From Tardiphaga sp. 709 (GTDB taxonomy: Bacteria > Pseudomonadota > Alphaproteobacteria > Rhizobiales > Xanthobacteraceae): a DNA stretch of 64,000 nucleotides. Shown piece by piece: positions 18,604 to 29,265 of this stretch. Location: positions 4,772,501-4,836,500 of the forward strand of contig NZ_CP135529.1 in the NCBI RefSeq assembly GCF_032401055.1. Reading direction: 5' to 3'. The notes beneath the pieces were generated by a model that ran no database searches, was not told where the DNA came from, and saw nothing but the letters and a program-made list of their open reading frames with translations. The translations under genes were made by a program, and so were the position numbers. Within the stretch, counting starts at the first letter, position 1. Each line of letters opens with the position of its first letter.

Positions 18604-18718
18604 TTATCTGTAGCTCAAATGGAGCGAGGCCCGATCTGGGGACCACGTCCCACTTAAACCTTCCTCAAACTTCCCTCGGCACTGTCGCCCGGCGCCCTTG
18701 ATGCGCATTGGGGACCCT

Positions 18719-19915
18719 ATGCCAGCGCCGCTCACGATGACTTCGACACCCGAGCGTGGCCCAATTCCGCCGGCGCTGCTGATTGTCTGCATCATCCTGG
18801 CGATGTTGCATCTCGCCTTCTTCCCGACCTTCTACGGTCGCGGCTGGATCTATGAAGACGGCCTCGGCTCGCCCACCGATTTCGTCAATGTGTGGTCTGC
18901 CGGGCGATTGGTGCTCGATGGTCATCCGGCCTGGGCCTATGACTGGGACATCCAGAAAAAGGTCCAGATCGCTGTTCTCGGTCAGAGCTATCCCGGCAAT
19001 TTCGCCTGGCACTATCCGCCGCCGTTCCTGTTCATCGCGGCACTGCTCGCAAAGCTGCCTTATGCCGTGGCCTTTGCCGGCTGGGCTGCAGTCAGCTTCG
19101 TGCCGTATCTGGCGGCGATGCGTGCGATCGTCGGTCGTCCCTTTGGCCTTTTATTGGCTGCGGCTTTTCCGGTGGTGATGACCAACGGCCTTGTCGGGCA
19201 GAACGGATTTCTGACAGCGGCGCTGATCGGCGGCATGCTGGTGCTGCTGCCGACGCGGCCGATCCTGTCGGGGATCTGTCTGGGCCTGCTCAGCTACAAG
19301 CCGCAATACGGATTTCTGTTTCCGCTGATGCTGATCGCGGTGTCACAATGGAAGGCGTTCGTCAGCGCAGGCATCACCACCGTGCTGCTGGCCGCGGTGT
19401 CGTGGCTCGCTTTCGGCACCGAGAGTTGGCAGGCCTTTATTCACTGGATGCCGATGTTCTCGCAGGCCTTCCTTACCGAAGGCCGCGCGCCATGGGGCAA
19501 GATGCAGAGCATCTTCGCACTGGTGCGCTATTTCGACGGTAGCGAGCCGCTGGCCTGGACGTTTCAGTGGATCATGATTGGTGCTGTCGTAGCGGCGCTG
19601 GTGCCGGTGTGGCGCAGCAGCGTGCGCTACGAGCTGAAAGCCGCTGCGCTGGCAGTCGGCGCCTTGCTCACGACGCCCTACCTTTTCCTGTACGACGTGA
19701 TGGTGCTTGCGATTGCCATCGGCTTCATCGCCCGTATAGGTCTCGCGGAAGGCTTTCGCCGTCACGAACTGCCGGTGCTCGGTCTCGCTGCTGCGCTGCT
19801 GATCGCCTATCCATTTCTCGGCGCGCCAACTGGCTTCGGCGCAACGCTGCTGGTGGCAGCGTTGATCGCCATGCGTGTGCGGGAGGCTATTCGCTCCACG
19901 CCGAGTTCAGAATGA
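18719..19915 (+). CDS. GT87-type (DUF2029) polytopic membrane protein
   Basis: A 398-residue multi-pass protein with roughly ten hydrophobic segments. Short conserved polar signatures fit the DUF2029/GT87 polyprenol-phosphate-mannose-dependent mannosyltransferase family: DFVNVWSAGRLVLDG near the N terminus (with the acidic residue after the first helix), NFAWHYPPPFLF, NGLVGQNGFLTAAL and LLSYKPQYGFLFPLML. ATG 18719 is chosen for GGGGA 5 nt upstream; an in-frame TTG/ATG pair lies at 18698-18701. The acceptor is unknown. It converges with the HD-domain gene and overlaps its 3' end by 29 nt. Confidence 0.8.
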   Translation: MPAPLTMTSTPERGPIPPALLIVCIILAMLHLAFFPTFYGRGWIYEDGLGSPTDFVNVWSAGRLVLDGHPAWAYDWDIQKKVQIAVLGQSYPGNFAWHYPPPFLFIAALLAKLPYAVAFAGWAAVSFVPYLAAMRAIVGRPFGLLLAAAFPVVMTNGLVGQNGFLTAALIGGMLVLLPTRPILSGICLGLLSYKPQYGFLFPLMLIAVSQWKAFVSAGITTVLLAAVSWLAFGTESWQAFIHWMPMFSQAFLTEGRAPWGKMQSIFALVRYFDGSEPLAWTFQWIMIGAVVAALVPVWRSSVRYELKAAALAVGALLTTPYLFLYDVMVLAIAIGFIARIGLAEGFRRHELPVLGLAAALLIAYPFLGAPTGFGATLLVAALIAMRVREAIRSTPSSE

Positions 19916-20528
19916 TGCTGCAGAAATTCGCGCGCTTGTAAGTGGGGTCGCGGAGGTCGAGCACGTCGGCCTTGACGTTGCCGAAGGTGGTCTCGGGCTT
20001 GTGGATCGTCCCTGCAGCGAATGCATCGATGATGCCGTTCTTGAAGTCATGGCCGCGCGGATGGCAGGCACACACTTCGTGGCGCTGATGATCGGTGAAG
20101 GCGTCGTACTCAAGACCCAGCACATCCATCTCGACACCCGCTGTCACGAGCGCCACCACGGGCCGCTTGTGCTTGGGAATGCCCGGTGTCGTGTGAAGCG
20201 CGATGGCGTCCCAGACATCGTCGATGTCGCGCTCATCAATCCTGTGGTTGCGTAGAAAGTCCGCGGCAGCATTCGCGCCATCGACCTCGAAGCGTTCCTC
20301 CTTGCTCGCATAAGGCGCCTGCAGGCCCATGTCGTGAAACATCGCGCCGACATAAAGTAACTCGGAATCGACCTTGAGACCCTTGCGCTGCCCGGCGAGC
20401 GCGCCGAACAGGAAAACCCGATTGGAGTGATGATACAGAAGATCGCTTTCGGTATCGCGCACCAGTTGATCGATTTGGCGGGCGAGGGCGCTGTCTGGCA
20501 CTTTGATGCCGGCTATGGTCTTGCTCAT
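19887..20528 (-). CDS. HD-domain phosphohydrolase
   Basis: A 213-residue HD-superfamily protein. The metal-binding pattern is visible as LYHHSNRVFLFGAL, VGAMFHDMGLQAPY (the HD pair) and DAIALHTTPGIPKHK. This family includes nucleotide phosphohydrolases, but the substrate is unknown. ATG 20528 is chosen because AAGGAG precedes it; a longer frame upstream lacks a ribosome-binding site. It is divergent from the GlxA-type regulator 172 nt away, which may control it, and its 3' end overlaps the GT87 gene. Confidence 0.82.
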   Translation of the reverse strand: MSKTIAGIKVPDSALARQIDQLVRDTESDLLYHHSNRVFLFGALAGQRKGLKVDSELLYVGAMFHDMGLQAPYASKEERFEVDGANAAADFLRNHRIDERDIDDVWDAIALHTTPGIPKHKRPVVALVTAGVEMDVLGLEYDAFTDHQRHEVCACHPRGHDFKNGIIDAFAAGTIHKPETTFGNVKADVLDLRDPTYKRANFCSIILNSAWSE

Positions 20529-20700
20529 GGGATGCTCCTTGCAATCTGGATTGTCATCCACCCTTGTCGCCCCGGCGCGTTGTATCCTCAATCGCCCGGC
20601 CACCTTCGAGACTGCCATTCACCCGTGATTTCCTGCCGCAAGACGACTATCTGTTCAGAATGACCTGGGCCTGTCCTCGCCATTGGAATGAAGCCTCACC

Positions 20701-21660
20701 ATGAAGAGCGTTGCCCTCGCGATATTCCCCGGCGTCCAGTCGCTGGATGTGGCCGGTCCGCTCGATGTGTTCATGGAGGCCAATGGCTTCGTCGCGCCGG
20801 GCGACGGCTACGACATCACACTTGTCGCTGCAGACTGCGCGCCGCTGCGTGCATCGAACGGCCTGAGGATGTCCGCTGATCTGACGTTCAGTGACGCGGA
20901 CAAACCCTGGGATCTGGTTCTGATGGCCGGCGGGCCAGGGCTGCCGACGGCTGAAGCCGATCCGCAGCTTACACAGTGGCTGGCCAATGCGGCGCTCCAT
21001 GCGGAGCGTTATGGTTCGGTGTGCACCGGGGCATTCGCGCTCGGCCATGCAGGCTTGCTCGACGACAAGACGGTGACGACACACTGGCAGAATGCGCCGC
21101 TATTGGCGCTGCGTTTCCCCAAAGCGCATGTGGAGTTCGACCGCATCTATAGTCGTGACGGCGCCCTGGTGACGTCGGCCGGCGTCACCGCAGGCATCGA
21201 TCTGGGTCTTGCTCTGGTCCAGGAAGATCATGGCGCGGAGGTCGCGCTGGCCGTGGCCAAGCGTCTTGTCGTTGTCGCGCAGCGCCAGGGTGGTCAGTCG
21301 CAATTCAGTCCCTATCTGGTGCCGCCGGCCGAGTCGGGCTCGCCGATCGCGCGAGTTCATGCCCATGTGATGGCCCATCTGCGCGATGCGCACAGCGTGG
21401 ACGAACTGGCCGATGTGGCGGGCATGAGCGCGCGGACTTTCGCGCGGACATTCAAGCAGGAAACAAGGATGACTCCGGCGGATTTTGTCGAAGGCGCTAG
21501 GATCGACACGGCGCGTAACCGCCTCGAAGGCAGCGATCTGCCGCTGAAAGTCGTGGCTTATGAATCCGGTTTCACCACCGCCGAACATATGCGTCAGGTG
21601 GTCGTACGACGGCTCGGCCTGACGCCCAGCCAGTATCGGGCCAGCTTTCGCGCGGTCTGA
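20701..21660 (+). CDS. GlxA-family AraC-type regulator with DJ-1/PfpI domain
   Basis: A 319-residue transcription factor. The N-terminal DJ-1/PfpI-like domain (about 1-190) has ALAIFPGVQSLDVAGPLDVF and SVCTGAFALGHAGLL, including the nucleophile-elbow Cys. The C-terminal AraC DNA-binding domain (about 215-315) has VDELADVAGMSARTFARTFKQE and LPLKVVAYESGFTTAEHMRQVV, the two HTH motifs. Such proteins often respond to amino acid or amine metabolites. ATG 20701 opens the frame directly. Its likely target is the divergent HD gene or itself. Confidence 0.9.
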   Translation: MKSVALAIFPGVQSLDVAGPLDVFMEANGFVAPGDGYDITLVAADCAPLRASNGLRMSADLTFSDADKPWDLVLMAGGPGLPTAEADPQLTQWLANAALHAERYGSVCTGAFALGHAGLLDDKTVTTHWQNAPLLALRFPKAHVEFDRIYSRDGALVTSAGVTAGIDLGLALVQEDHGAEVALAVAKRLVVVAQRQGGQSQFSPYLVPPAESGSPIARVHAHVMAHLRDAHSVDELADVAGMSARTFARTFKQETRMTPADFVEGARIDTARNRLEGSDLPLKVVAYESGFTTAEHMRQVVVRRLGLTPSQYRASFRAV

Positions 21661-21666
21661 TTCTGC

Positions 21667-21852
21667 TCAGGCGAGTTGCAGCGAAGAAATCGGATCGCTG
21701 GCGGGGAAGCTGTCCATCAGCGCCTCGTTCAGCATCTCGTCGAGCCGGCGCCGGGCGGTCTGCTCCGTCGTCTCGAACGCCGCGAGTGCGCCCGGATGCT
21801 CGACGAAAGCGTTGAGTTTGATCCTCTCAGTGGTCGTTACCAGGTTGCGCAT
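21667..21852 (-). CDS. Small protein with SFPASDP motif
   Basis: A 61-residue protein without a signal peptide. The start at 21852 is supported by GGAGG at 21858-21862 on the coding strand. It is mostly helical and ends LDEMLNEALMDSFPASDPIS, the E-x-FPASDP motif I recognise from many short uncharacterised proteobacterial proteins. Function is unknown. It converges with the GlxA-type gene, with 6 nt between the stops. Confidence 0.65.
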   Translation of the reverse strand: MRNLVTTTERIKLNAFVEHPGALAAFETTEQTARRRLDEMLNEALMDSFPASDPISSLQLA

Positions 21853-21864
21853 CGCATCCTCCAT

Positions 21865-22019
21865 CGGTTGATGACGGTGTTTTGCGCCTCACGGTCCTTT
21901 CGGACAACGAATCGCATCGTTCAGAAACGGCCAACGACCCCGCGGTTTCCGCCACGCAAGCGGTTGTCCACTGAACCAACAGCCCTACCGAATTTGTTGC
22001 GTTCGGCGCCAATGCTCGC
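21865..22019 (+). other. Spacer before the nrdAB promoter
   Basis: About 155 bases with no supportable gene. I looked for NrdR boxes and found no convincing pair by eye. Confidence 0.3.
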
Positions 22020-22048
22020 TTGACACTTCACCGCAGGTCACACCAAAT
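22020..22048 (+). promoter_or_regulatory. Candidate promoter of the nrdAB transcript
   Basis: TTGACA at 22020-22025 and CCAAAT at 22043-22048 with 17-nt spacing. The -35 is perfect and the -10 is weak. Its position just before the riboswitch fits the expected transcription start. Confidence 0.45.
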
Positions 22049-22059
22049 GTAGACGTCAC

Positions 22060-22245
22060 GGTCCGCCCTGTCGCAAGACTTGGTGGCTAAGAGGGAAGCC
22101 GGTAAAGACGTTGTTTTGCGTCATATTCCGGCGCTGCCCCCGCAACTGTAAGCAGTGAGTCTGTTTCGATTGAAGTCACTGATGCGCAAGCATCGGGAAG
22201 GCTGAAACAGACATTGACCTGCGAGCCAGGAGACCTGCCGCGACA
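22060..22245 (+). ncRNA. Cobalamin riboswitch upstream of nrdA
   Basis: Conserved cobalamin-aptamer segments occur in the right order. GGTGGCTAAGAGGGAAGCCG begins near 22082. GCGCTGCCCCCGCAACTGTAAGC follows at about 22131-22153. GTCACTG, then CATCGGGAAGGC, lie near 22175-22203. The B12 box GAGCCAGGAGACCTGCC is at about 22223-22239. Adenosylcobalamin binding normally represses the downstream gene. Here the downstream gene is class I ribonucleotide reductase, about 130 nt further on. GGCGGA-TC-TCCGCC near 22296-22309 could belong to the expression platform. Confidence 0.93.
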
Positions 22246-22375
22246 CCAGAACGTCCATGGGCGGGGTGTCCCAGCGGTCGCTTGCAGGCAATGCCGGCGG
22301 ATCTCCGCCGTGTATTTTGCAGCGTCCTTTCGGCCCCAGCCCCCATTGCTTGATGCATCACACGGGGTCTTGCCG

Positions 22376-25309
<2,934 letters not shown>

Positions 25310-25331
25310 GGCTTGCTGCACCATACACAGT

Positions 25332-25433
25332 CCTCATCCTGAGGAGCGGCCTCTTGGCCGCGTCTCGAAGGATGAGTGACGACACACTCATGGTTCGAGA
25401 TGCCCGCTGAAGAAGCGGGCTCCTCACCATGAG
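25332..25433. repeat. Palindromic repeat pair between nrdA and nrdB
   Basis: Two hairpin units occupy the intergenic space. 25332-25376 runs CTCATCCTGAGGAG ... TCTCGAAGGATGAG around GGCC(N)GGCC-type arms. 25387-25433 runs CTCATGGTTCGAGA ... TCCTCACCATGAG around GCCCGCT/AGCGGGC. They are related to each other in inverted orientation and resemble short interspersed palindromes of Bradyrhizobium-type genomes. They may modulate the nrdA:nrdB ratio. Confidence 0.7.
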
Positions 25434-25461
25434 AGCCGACACAGAATTCAAAGGAACACCC

Positions 25462-26586
25462 ATGCTCGACTGGTCCGATACCTCATCCGCCCCCAAGGCG
25501 CCCGCCTTCATCCCGCTCCCTGAAACATCCATCGATCAAACCGGCCTCGGCACCATCGATCGCTCCGGCGGCCGCGTCTCGGTGGACGAGAAGCGCATGA
25601 TCAACTGCCGCGCCGACGTCAATCAGCTGCTGCCGCTGAAATACAAGTGGGCGTGGGAGAAGTATCTCGCCGGCTGCAACAATCATTGGATGCCCACCGA
25701 AGTCTCGATGCAGGCTGATATTGCACTGTGGAAGTCGCGCGACGGCCTCACCGAAGACGAACGCCGCGCGATCAAGCGCAATCTCGGCTTTTTCGCAGCA
25801 TCGGAGAGTCTCGTTGCCAACAACATCGTGCTGGCGATCTATCGCCACCTCACCAATCCGGAATGCCGCCAGTATCTGCTGCGACAGTCCTTCGAGGAAG
25901 CCGTGCATACGCACACGTTCCAGTACATCGTGGAAAGCCTCGGCCTCGATGAGGGCGAGCTGTTCAACATGTATCGCGAGGTGCCCTCGATCACCGAGAA
26001 GGCCGCTTGGGCGCTCAAGCACACCCAGCATCTCGACGATCCCGATTTCAAGACCGGCACGCCCGAAACCGATCAGGCCTTCATGCGCGATCTCGTGGCC
26101 TTCTATGTGATCTTCGAGGGCATGTGGTTCTATACGGGCTTTGCGCAGATCCTGTCGCTCGGCCGTCGTAACAAGATGGTCGGGATCGCTGAACAGTATC
26201 AATACATCCTGCGCGATGAATCGATCCACCTGAACTTCGGCATCGACGTCATCAACCAGATCAAGATCGAGAATCCGCACCTCTGGACAAAAGCGTTCCA
26301 GGAGGAAATCCGCGACATGATCCGCACGGCCGCCGAGCTCGAGGCGGCCTATGGGCGGGACACCATGCCGCGCGGCTTCCTCGGACTGAATGCGGCGCTG
26401 TGCGAAACCTATATGCACTTCATCGCCAACCGCCGCTGCGCGCAGATCGGTCTCGCGCCTGTTTTCAACGAGACGGAAAACCCATTCCCATGGATGTCGG
26501 AAGCGATGGATCTGAAGAAGGAGAAGAACTTCTTCGAAACGCGTGTGATCGAGTACCAGAACGGCGGCGCGCTGAACTGGGAGTAG
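25462..26586 (+). CDS. nrdB: Class I ribonucleotide reductase beta subunit, class Ic-like
   Basis: A 374-residue R2 protein that generates the oxidant for NrdA. By alignment with E. coli and Chlamydia R2, the metal ligands are E115, E146, H149, E219, E253 and H256. The first ligand is Glu, not the Asp of E. coli. The position of the radical Tyr (E. coli Tyr122) is Phe153 in [12 protein letters not shown], codon TTC at 25918-25920. Both features match chlamydial class Ic R2, which uses a Mn(IV)/Fe(III) cofactor and no tyrosyl radical. The C-terminal relay Tyr (Y365) is kept in [11 protein letters not shown] 25462 follows AAAGGA. Metal content is inferred. Confidence 0.94.
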   Translation: MLDWSDTSSAPKAPAFIPLPETSIDQTGLGTIDRSGGRVSVDEKRMINCRADVNQLLPLKYKWAWEKYLAGCNNHWMPTEVSMQADIALWKSRDGLTEDERRAIKRNLGFFAASESLVANNIVLAIYRHLTNPECRQYLLRQSFEEAVHTHTFQYIVESLGLDEGELFNMYREVPSITEKAAWALKHTQHLDDPDFKTGTPETDQAFMRDLVAFYVIFEGMWFYTGFAQILSLGRRNKMVGIAEQYQYILRDESIHLNFGIDVINQIKIENPHLWTKAFQEEIRDMIRTAAELEAAYGRDTMPRGFLGLNAALCETYMHFIANRRCAQIGLAPVFNETENPFPWMSEAMDLKKEKNFFETRVIEYQNGGALNWE

Positions 26587-26698
26587 TCTTTGGTCTCATA
26601 TCCGCCGCTGCATGGCGCATATGAATCCGCATCACTTGACCTGATCGCGTGAGATCCGCAGGCATGATCTCGCCTTTCGGCATCACGCGGATCAGTCG

Positions 26699-27448
26699 AT
26701 GCACGCCACCCACATCCTTAAAGCACCGGCCTATTGGTCGAAGGCCGCCATCGTGCCTGGCATCATTGCCATCGGCCCGATGCTGCCCGGCACGCTCGCT
26801 TTCGGCATGGCGTTCGGTGCGCTGTGCGCGCAGAAGAACCTCTCGCTTGCCGAAGTCGAGGTGATGATGGCGACGGTCTATGGCGGCTTGTCGCAATTTG
26901 TTGCGGTGCAGTCGTGGCCGGATGTTTTGACGCCGGGGGCGATCGCGACGCTGGCGCTGCTGACACTCACCGTGAACATCCGCTTCTTCCTGATGAGCGC
27001 GACGCTGCGGCCGTGGTTCGGGACGCTGCCGGCCTGGCAGGCCTATCCGTCGATGCTGCTGGTCACCGATGGCGGCTGGCTCGCGGCCATGCGCTACCGC
27101 GATCATGGCGGGGCCGACGCGGCGTTCTATCTCGGCGGCGGCATCGTGCTGTATTTCACCTGGCTGTTCTCGGCGATCCCGGGCTTCCTGCTGGCCGAAC
27201 AACTCACTGACCCGAGAAAGTACGGCGTCGATCTGGTGATGCCGGCCTTCTATGCCGCGATGCTGGTGCCTGCCTGGAAGGGGCGCCGCCGTGCCATTCC
27301 TTGGCTCGTGTCGGGCGTCATTGCCCTCGCGGTGCATTGGTTGGTGCCGGGCTGGTGGTTTATCATCGCCGGCGCGCTATCGGGAGCGATCAGTGCCGGG
27401 CTCATGGACGAACCCGAACCGCAGCATCCGGCGGGTGTGTCCGCATGA
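26699..27448 (+). CDS. azlC: AzlC-family branched-chain amino acid exporter subunit
   Basis: A 249-residue membrane protein of the AzlC family, the large subunit of an exporter of branched-chain or analogous amino acids. GIIAIGPMLPGTLAFGMAFGAL and VYGGLSQFVAVQSW in the first helices and TLTVNIRFFLMSATLRPW are recognisable family segments. About 6-7 membrane helices are visible. The start codon of the small subunit overlaps its stop (ATGA), as is typical of azlCD. The 112-nt upstream spacer contains an imperfect TCATAT...ATATGA inverted repeat (26595-26624). Confidence 0.88.
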   Translation: MHATHILKAPAYWSKAAIVPGIIAIGPMLPGTLAFGMAFGALCAQKNLSLAEVEVMMATVYGGLSQFVAVQSWPDVLTPGAIATLALLTLTVNIRFFLMSATLRPWFGTLPAWQAYPSMLLVTDGGWLAAMRYRDHGGADAAFYLGGGIVLYFTWLFSAIPGFLLAEQLTDPRKYGVDLVMPAFYAAMLVPAWKGRRRAIPWLVSGVIALAVHWLVPGWWFIIAGALSGAISAGLMDEPEPQHPAGVSA

Positions 27449-27762
27449 CGGAATTTTTGCGCAGTGATGTGATAATCGCCTTCGCGGTCATGACCGCGGT
27501 CACGGTGGCTTCGCGCCTCGGAGGCTACTGGCTGATGGGCTACGTCAACGTCACGCCGCGGGTGCGGCGGATGCTCGATGCATTGCCGGGCTCGATCATC
27601 GTCGCCGCCGCGCTGCCCGTGGCCGTCAATGGCGGGCCGGTCGTGGTTTTCGCGATCCTCGCCGCAATGGCCGTGACCATCATCCGCCGTAACGACTTCA
27701 TTGCCGTCATCACCGGCATGGCAGTGGCTGCGGCCGCCCGCGCGCTCGGATTCGGCGGCTAG
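27445..27762 (+). CDS. azlD: AzlD-family exporter small subunit
   Basis: A 105-residue membrane protein with about four hydrophobic helices and the AzlD-type pattern AVTVASRLGGYWLMGYV, then RMLDALPGSIIVAAALPVAV and a final AVITGMAVAAAARALG helix. Its ATG overlaps the azlC stop codon by 4 nt, so the two are translationally coupled. AzlC and AzlD act together in the inner membrane. Confidence 0.87.
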   Translation: MTEFLRSDVIIAFAVMTAVTVASRLGGYWLMGYVNVTPRVRRMLDALPGSIIVAAALPVAVNGGPVVVFAILAAMAVTIIRRNDFIAVITGMAVAAAARALGFGG

Positions 27763-27814
27763 GCCTACCCGAAAAGTTGAATCCCGCTATGCGCAAAATA
27801 CCTTGTCAATGAGT

Positions 27815-27830
27815 CTGAACTAGTGTTCAG
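27815..27830. promoter_or_regulatory. Palindrome upstream of second tetR
   Basis: CTGAAC (27815-27820), TAGT, GTTCAG (27825-27830): a perfect inverted repeat about 100 nt before the TetR start. It is a candidate autoregulatory operator. Confidence 0.45.
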
Positions 27831-27933
27831 TTCTTATCGCGAGCACCTCGGAGCTCGCTCAAAACCTTGAAGTTACGCGCCTTATTTGTGACAGCCGTCA
27901 GGTTGGCCAAGGGGTGCCGGGGATGAGACGCTC

Positions 27934-28608
27934 ATGGTTTACCGACGGACCCATCAAGTCGTGAAGCGGCTTGCGGCGCGGCGCAGCGCCATTCTGGCGG
28001 CGGCACGCGAAACCTGTGCCGAAGGTGGCATGGCGGCGGTTCAGATCGCGCCGGTTGCGGTTCGCGCCAATGTCGCAGCGGGCACGGTTTATCGGTATTT
28101 CCCGTCCAAGGCCGACCTGATTTCCGAACTCATCGCTGACGTCTCGCGCGATGAACTGGCCGCGATCCGCCGGGCTGCGGATGCTGCGCCGGGACCGTCA
28201 TCGGCGCTCGCCGCTGCGGTGACCACAGTGGCCGTGCATGTCGTCTCTCACCGCAAATTGTCGTGGGGCATCCTGGCCGAGCCGGTCGAGGTCGATGTGA
28301 CGGAGTCGCGGCTGGCCAGCCGCCGCGAGATCGCCGGCGAAGTCGAATCCCGCATTGCGGCTGCTATTCGCGCCGGTCATCTGCCGGCGCAGGACACGGC
28401 GCTCGCAGCCGCTGCACTGCTCGGCGCGTTGCATGAAGCGCTGGTCGGGCCGATGGCGCCTGACAATCTCGAAGATCAGGCCAAGCTGCGCGACGCGGTG
28501 CAGACCGTCACGCTGCTGGCGCTGCGCGCCGTCGGCGTGATGGATGCCCGCGCCCGCGGCCTCGTCGTGCAGGCGGTACTGCCGACCAAGATGGCGGCCG
28601 GCGCCTAG
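27934..28608 (+). CDS. TetR-family transcriptional regulator
   Basis: A 224-residue TetR repressor. The HTH is at about residues 15-60: RRSAILAAARETCAEGG, then AAGTVYRYFPSKADLISELI, the standard recognition helix and following helix. The C-terminal all-alpha domain is Ala-rich and not assignable to a ligand class. Its start lies 171 nt after azlD with a palindrome between them, so autoregulation is likely and azlCD control is possible. A dispersed repeat begins immediately after its stop. Confidence 0.87.
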   Translation: MVYRRTHQVVKRLAARRSAILAAARETCAEGGMAAVQIAPVAVRANVAAGTVYRYFPSKADLISELIADVSRDELAAIRRAADAAPGPSSALAAAVTTVAVHVVSHRKLSWGILAEPVEVDVTESRLASRREIAGEVESRIAAAIRAGHLPAQDTALAAAALLGALHEALVGPMAPDNLEDQAKLRDAVQTVTLLALRAVGVMDARARGLVVQAVLPTKMAAGA

Positions 28609-28661
28609 CGCGTTTTCAAGCGCAGTGGGCACCGGTTCGCATCGAGAAGCCGCGTCAAACC
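28609..28661. repeat. Dispersed repeat A, copy 1
   Basis: The sequence from GCGTTTTCAAGCGCAGTGGG through CGCGTCAAAC matches the segment at 36062-36112 over about 52 bases with few differences. Both copies begin right after a stop codon. In this copy the terminal inverted repeat is degenerate. Confidence 0.8.
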
Positions 28662-28676
28662 AAAAGACTTCAGCGC

Positions 28677-29072
28677 TTACGGCTTGATTTTGCCGTCCTT
28701 GTCGAACTGCGCGAGGAAGGCCCAGAGGTCGTTGACCTCGGATTCCTTCTTGATGCCGGCAAAGGCCATCTTGGTGCCCGGGATCTTGGCTTTCGGGTCC
28801 TTGATGTATTCCTTGAACGTCGCTTCATCCCAGGTGATGCCGGAATTCTTGTTGGCGTCCGAATAGGAATAGCCCTCGGCGGTGCCGGATTTGCGGCCGT
28901 TCAACCCGTTGAGTTCCGGACCGACCTTGTTCTTGGCGTTTTCGCCGACGGCGTGGCAGGCGAGGCACTTGTTGAAGGAGGATTTCCCGGCGGCGACGTC
29001 CTGTGCAAGTGCGAAGGAGGAGGCGGTCGAGGCGGCAAGGACGATCAGGGCGCCGAAAGTGACAGACTTCAT
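28677..29072 (-). CDS. Class I c-type cytochrome
   Basis: A 131-residue exported cytochrome c. The signal peptide ends around SFALA-QD. The haem-binding motif is KCLACHAVGE, and the sixth ligand is probably the Met in KIPGTKMAFAG. NKVGPELNGLNGRKSG and ELW-type C-terminal helix residues (DLWAFLAQF) fit the cytochrome c2/c550 group. It works as a periplasmic electron carrier. ATG 29072 is preferred since longer frames lack a signal peptide. It is divergent from glcD, so it might accept electrons from that system, but this is only positional. Confidence 0.92.
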   Translation of the reverse strand: MKSVTFGALIVLAASTASSFALAQDVAAGKSSFNKCLACHAVGENAKNKVGPELNGLNGRKSGTAEGYSYSDANKNSGITWDEATFKEYIKDPKAKIPGTKMAFAGIKKESEVNDLWAFLAQFDKDGKIKP

Positions 29073-29265
29073 GGATGGCTCTTTTTGTTGGTTGGCTTTC
29101 CAGCTTAGTTTGTTGCACACGCTCCGAGTAGTCCACAAGTGCGATGGCGAATGCCGCGCGTCCCGGCACGTCACACTTTGGTAAGCTACCCAAAGCCGCA
29201 TGGACGTGGTTGATTCATGACAAAGCAGCCGAGTGATCGCTGCGATCTTCGGGAGTGCGCGTTCA

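Noticed and set aside
22214-22375. N-terminal extension of nrdA by 54 codons
   Set aside because: It would translate the B12 box of the riboswitch; ATG 22376 gives the expected protein start.
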